A stretch of 64,000 bases of DNA from Quercus robur. Taxonomy: Eukaryota > Streptophyta > Magnoliopsida > Fagales > Fagaceae. Each line of letters opens with the position of its first letter. Positions within the stretch are counted from its first letter, which is position 1. Location: positions 69,631,761 through 69,695,760 of the forward strand of contig NC_065537.1 of the NCBI RefSeq assembly GCF_932294415.1, given 5' to 3'. The position numbers and the translations under genes are program-made. The notes under the pieces were generated by a model. That model ran no database searches, was not told the origin of the DNA, and saw only the letters and a program-made list of their open reading frames with translations. Positions 51,001-60,000 of this stretch are shown here, piece by piece.

Positions 51001-54000
51001 ATCTTAAATCATGTTGTACACTGTTTTTCTCTCTAGACTTTATTCAACTCATTACATGAGCATCTGGCTTCCTAGTCATTTTGAGTAAAATAATGATTCC
51101 ATTTCCTATTTTAAGTACTAAACTTTTATTAATATAGATGCGTTGCGACTTTATTACATAAAATCTTCTGTTTGCTTGGGAAACTTAATCTTTTATATGT
51201 AAAATATCAGAATGTTGAAAATAAATAAAAACATACTGTTCACTTTTATCTGGTTACCGTTGTCTCTGTAAATCTTTTGAAAGTTTTCTATTTTTTTTTT
51301 TTTTAAATATATTAAAGTAGGATTATTCTTTTTGTATTTTGTTTTGCTTTGCTAGAGGGCAGGCTTTACGGTTCAGGCAGAAAGGCTTAATTTCTTACGT
51401 TTTATTTCGCATTTTCGTGCTGTTCATCGAGGGGCTTCATTTGCTGGACTTCGCACCACAACTGTGCGGAAGTTGCTACCTGAGTATGTATTTATTGGCT
51501 AACGTAATCAGTCAGTTAACATGTATTTCATCTTGTTTTATATATTTTTATATTTATTTTTGTTTGTAGATCTTGGGGTTTTCTTTGCCCCGTGCACACA
51601 CCTGATGGGGAGCCATGTGGCTTGCTGAATCATATGACTAGCAACTGTCGTAAGTTCATATAATTACTTTTTTTTTTAATTATTTATTTATTTTTTATAA
51701 TGAAATTATATATTTCTTAGATTCTATGTCCTTTATCTTTATGACTAATATGGTGCCATCCTGCCCATATATGACTAATTATGACTATTATATGATACTA
51801 CGTGTAAATAATGTTGAGAGTGATATGAATATGTTATATATCATATTGTTTGAATTAACTATGTATTTACCTTTTGTGTCTGGTGATTTTTTAAATTAGA
51901 AGCTTGATATATAGAATTGGGTTACTTTTGGATGCTTTGTTTTCTAATTAAGTTAAAATTAAAATTATTTATTAATTAAAAAAACTAATATTCAAGATGA
52001 TGTTTGCAAATGAGCTATAGTTCAAATCGCACTTGGTTCTCTCTCAATAATGGGATGGAAGCTAAGGTCCTGGGTTCAAGATCCATGCTGTTTTGTTTAT
52101 CAGCATTCCTATCCAAATGAATGTTCCTTCTAAGAAGAGTCTTATACTATCTTATATTTTTCAGGAATTACATCTTTCTTTGATTCTCAAGGAAATATTA
52201 GAGATTTTAAGAAAATAAGAAAGACTATTCTCAGTGTTTTGATTGCGGTTGGAATGACACCTTCACTGCCAAAGCTAGTTCAAGCTGGCCCTCCCGAAGT
52301 TCTCACTGTCCTTTTAGATGGTCGTGTTGTTGGTTCTTTACCTTCCTCTATGGTTGAGAAAGTTGTGGGTCACTTACGGAGATTAAAAGTTTCAGCTAAT
52401 TCAATGGTTTGTTCATGATAAATTTTCCTTGCCTTTTCTTCCCATATGTTCCTTGGATCTATCGCTAACATGTGCATACTATATATGTGGCAGATTGCAA
52501 GTGATCTGGAGGTAGGATATGTTCCATTGAGTCTAGGTGGAGCATACCCTGGTTTGTACTTGTTCACATCTCCTGCCAGATTTGTTCGGCCAGTTAGAAA
52601 TATTTCAATTCCTTCCGAGGAAAGTCAGAATATTGAACTTATTGGGCCATTTGAGCAGGTCAATACATGATTTTCAAATGCATTTCCTACCTTCAAAATT
52701 TTTAGGTGAATTTGGGTTTGGGTCATCTGCTGAACTTTTTCACAGCAGATAGGCTCCATGAATGAAAAGCTAATTCATTTTATTATCCCATTTTAGGTTT
52801 TTATGGAAATAAGATGTCCTGATGGTGGAGATGGTGGGAGAAGAAATGCTTTTCCTGCAACTCATGAAGAAATCCACCCAACTGGAATGCTCAGTGTGGT
52901 TGCTAATCTTACACCTTGGTCAGATCATAATCAAAGCCCACGTAATATGTACCAGTGTCAGGTATTTTTCTTTTCCATTATTTATTTTCAATTTGTATAC
53001 TTGTGCATGCTGCTCCGTTTGTTTTTTGAAATCTCTTTCATTCAGTTTGTCACATTCTTCTTTATAAATTGCAGATGGCAAAACAAACAATGGCCTTCTC
53101 TTCACAAGCAATTAACTTTCGTGCAGATCAAAAGCTATACCATCTTCAGGTCAGCACGTCATTTCTTTTCTTCTTCTTTTATTTGTTTGAGAAGAGCTGT
53201 CCTCAGTGCAGCTTTGCTAATTTAAGTCTCATAAAGGTTTTATCTAGTGCTGGTCCTGCCTAGCTGGGATCTTGGGAGGGGTCATCACATATTAATTTTC
53301 ATAGGAGTCCATGATTCCTCTGGGCAATCCAAGATTCCAGATAAAACTTTTTTTTTTCTCTTAATTTTTTATTTATTTTAGTGTGTGGTTATTAGATTAT
53401 GTGGTTTTAGTTTGGGAATGAGTGTTTGATAGTAAAGTCTCTGGTGGTTGAATGAGAGTGTCTTGATTTAATGATAGAGCTATTATCAGGAGTGGATGTT
53501 ATCAGTTGAAGCTTAAAAAAAAAAAAAAAAAGGGAATGGGTGTCTTATTTATTTAAGTATTTCGAAGGTTAAAGCTAAGTTAACAGTGACTTTTTTCACG
53601 TGGACAATGTCATTGGGAAAGATTTAGTAGCGGACAATCTTAGTAGGGAGACAATGGATCATCTTCTTCACTAATTTTTTGCATATTTGGGAAGGTCATA
53701 ATAAAAAGAATTTGAATATTTGGAGGGAGTGTATATGAAGAGCATGAAGGTGGAGAGGTCATTTAGCTACCTCTTGATCGATTGAAGTCCTTGTTGATTT
53801 GTACCTTGTCTGATTGGTCTTGTGCTTGGGTTTTACTCATTGTAATTCATTGTTGGAGTTTCAAAACTTTGTTCAATTTTCTATATGATTCTTTGTAATG
53901 TTTAAGATACTTTGTGTTCATCAAGTAATCTTCTTTTTCAATAAATACCATTACTTATTAAAAAAAGAAGAGTATAGAGGTGGGTGGTACACTTTTTGAG

Positions 54001-57000
54001 GAGGATTCGGAGGTGAGGATCAAGTGCTGCCATTTTATGAGTCTCTGCATCAAGAAATTGGGAGACGTAGACCTAGGGTGGATGGGCTAGACTCTACTTC
54101 TAAAAGGGAGAGTGAGATTCGAGAGCTTTGGAAGGAATGAATTCTACAGGTTGTGAGGGATTTACAAGGAGAAAAAGCACCAGGACCATATGGGTTCACC
54201 ATGGCTTTTTTTTTCCCAATTGTGGTGGTAGGTGATCAAGGCGGATGTATTGGCATTCTTTGAGGAGTTCCATGAGCAACGCAAGTTTGAAAAATCTCTT
54301 ATTGCATTCATCCCTAAGAAGAATAATGCTTCAAATTTCAAGGATGGGAGTGTTTGCAAAATTCTGGCTGAACAGGTCTTGCAAAAGCTAATATCATAAT
54401 CACTGAATGCCTTTGTGGGAGGTGGGCAAATCCTAGATTTGGTTCTTATTACTCCTTAATGCTTGGATAGCAAGGTTAAAAGCAATATTCCATGTCGTAT
54501 TTGCAAATTGGACATTGAGAAAGCGTAAGATCATGTAATTGGGAGTTGCTACTTTACCTCTTGGAAAGGAAAGGGTGTAGGGGAAGATGGAGAGGTTGGA
54601 TTTGTATGTGTATTTCATCAGTTTGGTTCTCAGTTCGAGTGGATGGTGTCCTGCATGGTTTCTTTGATAGGTTGGGGGGATTGAGACAAGGTGATCCTTT
54701 TTCTCATTTACTGTTCATATTGGTTCTGGAATAAGGAGGTACTAAGTAGGATGTTGAGGAGAATAGATAAAGGAGTTTTAATTAGGGGCTTTAGATTTGG
54801 TACAACTACACAAGAAGGGTTGTGTGTCTCCCATCATTTATTTGCTGATGACTCTCTGTTGTTTTGTTGCCGATATTGAACAATAAGAATGGTGTTGACT
54901 TGCTTTGAAGCAGTAACTGGTTGAAGGTTAGTCTGAGCAGGAGTGAGATGGTGGGCAGTTGATAACGTGACAGTGCTTGTTGATATTATGCTGTATGATA
55001 TGGTCTTTATCGATGACCTATCTGGGAATGCCATTGGGGGCTTCCTTCAAATCAAATCTGGTTAGCCTGGAGAAAGAGGGACCTACTTATTAACTTTCAC
55101 CGATCCTATTAGTGTGGCTAATATGATTGGGAGATTACGGAGGCATTATTGTGAAGTGGCATGGGAGATGAGTTCAAACATTATTTGTTGGTGTTTTGGG
55201 ATGGAGGATGCATGTATGGAGACATGTAGTAGCTGTGAAGTATGGTGAAGAATGGGACTCATGAATGTGGTTTATGGGAGAGCATTAGGATGGTAGATTC
55301 CTAAATCGCTCTCATTTTGACATTGGTAATGGTAATTGGGCTTGGTTTTGGCGTGGCGATCAACCTTTGTAAGAGACTTTTCAAGCCTTCTATGACTGTT
55401 CTTTAGCTAAAGACAAGTTGATGGGCTCCATGCTGGTGAGACAAACTGTGGGGGGTAGGAGGAATTGGAATGTGCGACTTCTTCAGGATTTTAATGATTG
55501 AGGGTTAGACATGATAGCTGAATTTCTCAATCTGCTTGATTCCAATATCCCACCTAGGATAGGAAAGGATGTGACAAGATGTGTTGGAGGTTGAGCAGTG
55601 GAGAATTTCATGTGTATTCATTCTGGAGGTTGGGGGAAGATCCTCATGTGTGATAATCTTATTAAGTGTGTTTACATGTTAGAAGGGTAATGTTGTATGT
55701 GTAGGTGTAGTGGGGTGATGGTGGATAATCTGTTGTCGCATTGTTTTGTTTTGTTTTGTTTGTTTTTATTTATTTTATTTTTATTTTTTTATTTATAAGT
55801 AAAGAAAATTTATTTAAAGTCATAAAATGAAGTCACCCAAGTATACAGGAAGTATACAACAAGGGGCCGAATCAATCAAATACACAAGTTACAAGCTTCC
55901 ATCAAATCATATACCGAAAATATAGAATGACTTCTTACGATAGACATCCAATCTGATAGTGTTTTAAAAAAGAAAAGTGTTAATCTGATGTTGTTGCATT
56001 GTTTTGTTGCGTTTTACTTGTGGAGTTTTATCTTTAGATCTTTTGGGAGTCGGTAGGTGTTACTGGAAAAGGTCATTGACCTCTTATTTGGTTGGAGAAA
56101 TGGAATTGGCAACATTTGTTGGATGTTTGGAATTTAGTTCTGTTTTGTTTGATGTCAACAATTTGACGGGAACTAAATCGCCATATGTTTGAAGATGCGG
56201 AAACTACAGGGACTCAATTTTTAGCTTTGTTTAGTGGTTCTTTATTCCATTGGTCTCGAGCATTGGGTTCCACTCGTACAATTTCCCTCCCAAAATAAAT
56301 AGAATTGTTGTGCGTACAAAATTTTGTTTTGTTTTGTTTTTATTTTTTAGACTCCTATGTGATCTTTACACATGGAATAGTCTCTTTGCAATAAAATAAA
56401 TCTTGTTAAAATATATAAATAAATAAAAATTGGAGGCAGAGGTAGTCAGATTCGGAAGGCTATCCTTTTATGGATTGTATGACCACTTTGGAAGGAGTGA
56501 TCAAAGCACTAAAGCTGCAATAATAAACAAAATGTAACAAAGTTTGAGCAAGAAAAAATCCTGTTGCTGTCATCTATTCAAACAAAGTTATAAAAGGATG
56601 TAGTTACAGATCTAAGATGGGTCTTTCATACCCCTCAAATCTGCGTGCATTCCTCTCCCTTTAATTACATGTCATCAAGCAATGAGGGATGGCCTTTTAA
56701 ATCTCACTGTTCTGATGTTGGCCAAAACATATTACCAGCAAGCTAATAAATCAAACACCCCTCTAGGAAGCACCCACTAAACCTTAATGAGGGCAAAAAT
56801 CATATCCTACAACTCTAGCAAACGGACGCTGAAGAAGCAAGTTATCAATTGTCTCCTTATCCAGTAGGTGCTTATGTAGCTTACTGATGTGAAAAAACAT
56901 ATTATTGTGATAAAATAATGATATTTTAATCTTCTATCTACATTTATTGTGCAAGGTAAAACCTAGTGGCCTAATATATACTAGAAATGAAAATCCATCT

Positions 57001-60000
57001 CATCTAAATGGATCTTATGGATTGCCTTCATAAGTTATTTTATGTTTATCCTGTGTATTGCTATCGTTTTCTCTCATTTCAGTTTTTAGATTGAAAATAT
57101 TTTGAGGTATTTACAGACTCCTCAAAGTCCCATTGTTCGCACGAGTTCATATACAAAGTATGGCATTGACGAATACCCATCAGGCACAAATGCAATTGTT
57201 GCAGTGCTAGCATATACAGGGTACGATCTTCAAGCAATCCCCCCCTCCCCCTCTCCTCTCTTTGCTCTCCTCTTTTTTTTTTTTTGGTAACGTCTTTTTT
57301 TAAAAAGAATATCTCTATGAAGTTCAGATATGACATGGAGGATGCCATGATTTTAAATAAGTCATCTGTGGAGCGTGGGATGTGTCGTGGACAAATATAC
57401 CAGGTTTGCTTCTCTCTCTCCTCCAGGTGCTACTTTGAAAGGTTAAATTTTCTAGACATATTCCATTGCAATAAATAATAGCTCTTAACATAGTATATTG
57501 CAATATTACTTATCAAAAAAAAAAAAAAAAAAGTATATTGCAATATAGAATTGAACTAAGTCTCAAAACAATTCAAATTGGGGGTTGGCAATGGATCTCT
57601 GTCAATGGCAACAAATCATCATATATTGCAATATATCTTCATAATTTCTTCTACTTTGGTCTTTTTTTCCCCTCCTTTGGTTTGTCTTATATCCACCTGC
57701 TTTTCTGTTGGTTCAACCTTTTTGTTCCCTCAGTGTGTCTTTCCCAGATATATGGATTCCTGTACTGAAGTTTTAGAATAGGTGATTTGTTTTTTACGAA
57801 ATGAAAATTTCCTCATTAGAGTTTTTCTATTGAAACTAGTTCATTGGGTCTATAGCTATTTTGCCTAATAATCATCTTGTTTGTTCAGAATGAGTTAGGC
57901 TTGAAATTTGTGTCTTAGTGATTTAATCATCCTTTTGTGTGTTCATTTTTCATCTACAAGTATATGCATGTATCACTGTTTGTATATATGAGAAAATACT
58001 TGCAAGAAAGCAAATGTGAACAATTGTTAAAGGCTGGGTTACCTGGTTAATATGCAAATTTTTAGTGTTATTTTCTATTACAGATTATGATGTTTTGCTC
58101 TGATTGATATAGATGCAGAACTTTATGGTTTTTCTATTTGCTCATTCTAATTACCCGATTTCTGGGCAGACGGAAACTATTGACTTAACTGAGCAGAGCA
58201 GCAGGTCAGATCATTCCCAGAAAATATTTCGAAGAAGTAATGTTAATAAGTCAATGCATTCTACGATTGATTCAGATGGGCTGCCATATGTTGGTCAGGT
58301 TGGTCTTGTCTTCTACTCATCTTATTTAAATATTATCTTTTTGGTATTAATGTTGACCAACAATCTGAAAACTTTCAGACAATACAACAAAATCAACCTT
58401 ATTACTGCACTTATGATGAGGTAACAAGTACCACAAGACCCTACAACCGGAAGGGTTCTGAGCCTGTTGTTGTCGATTATGTTGCTCTTGATGGGAAAAA
58501 CAAGGAGCATCCTCGAAAGGTAAGCGGGCAGGATGTTTTCTGGTTGATACTTGTCGGGCAATTAGTCAAAAAATTTGAATATTTATATAATGATGATATC
58601 GTGATTGTGGATTTTTTCTTTTGGGTCCCGTCCTCCTTATTCCTATCTGTATGCTAAGTTTAGTCTACCACTAAGAGTTTTAGGTTTCTTCTCTTTTCCA
58701 ACCACTTTGATTTGAAAATAAGAGAGAACATAAAGGAGATAATGAGACCAATTGTTATAATTTACAAGATAAAAGGGATTTGGAGAGAAATTTTGGTTGT
58801 AAGGGTAGGAAGGCATCAAATTTATTTATTGTTATTTTTCCCTTTTCTCTGAATAAAAACATGAGGAATCTTTCTTTTCTCTACTCTATTTCCTTTTTTT
58901 ATTTTATCTAAACTACGAGCCAGGGGTTGGGGGGATTCATTTCATTGTGCTACTTTGACTGTATCTGATGCTGTGGATGGTTTTAAGACAAGTTAAAAAA
59001 ATGCTGTGCGCAGGGGATTAACTAATTGCACTTTAAAGTGTTAACACTGCCTTGAAGAGCAAAGAGTGGGGCCATCTTTGTTTGACTGGTCTTGGGCTTG
59101 GGGGACTCACTTCTAGTGGTTCCTTTCCCCTATTTCCTAAACTCTCTTTTCCTTTGTAATTAATCTTCTGTTTTGTTTTCTTTTTCTCTTATTTTTTGTT
59201 TGCTTTGTGCTTTTCATGCATAAAGTAGCTTCATGAATATACATCTTTCTTACTTTGAAGATTGTGAGAAATCAGTCTTGGACTTGAAGCTTGTGCTGTT
59301 GAAGACCTTATATGATTGGAATTTGGTGGCTTTCAACACATGTTTTTATTTCGCTGATTTATTTGAATTTCTTGATCTTTTTGCTTTGTCTCTAATTTTG
59401 TTGTAATTGTTGTATACTTCCTGAGGTTACACTCCTTTTTGTTTTTTCAATGAGGTTACTTATAAGCTAAATGGAAGTGATAGAGCATCAAATCTACAAT
59501 GTGTATATAGTGAATCATGAAGAGCAATAGGAAGACTTGGGATATGAAGATGAAGGAAAAGAAAATGATTCAAGTCATAAAATGATAACTGAAAATTTGA
59601 AATAAAATAATAGTATGGTTTAGAAGAGTTTAAATAAAAAGAAGTAACAAGAGTTCTAAGTAGAAAAAAAAAGGACAAAAGGAGGTATATGTGTTGGATA
59701 TGATATTGATTGATATCCAATAAAGGAAAAAGGATAGGCATTGAATATGATAGTTATAGGTATCAAATGAAATGGTAAATGCCTTTGGTTGGAGTGTATT
59801 TCTTGTATTTGTCTAGATGCAAGTCTATATTGTTGTGTGTGGGTAAAAATTCTAAGGTTAAGAAGCTTTTACTAGTTTTGTAAAAAGGCTTGTAAAGATC
59901 ATAGGGACCCTATAGAGGTTGTGTGGTGGGTTTTGGAAAAGAGGAATATTAAGTTGATTAAGGATATTTATGACCGAGCTATATAACTAGTGTGAGAACA

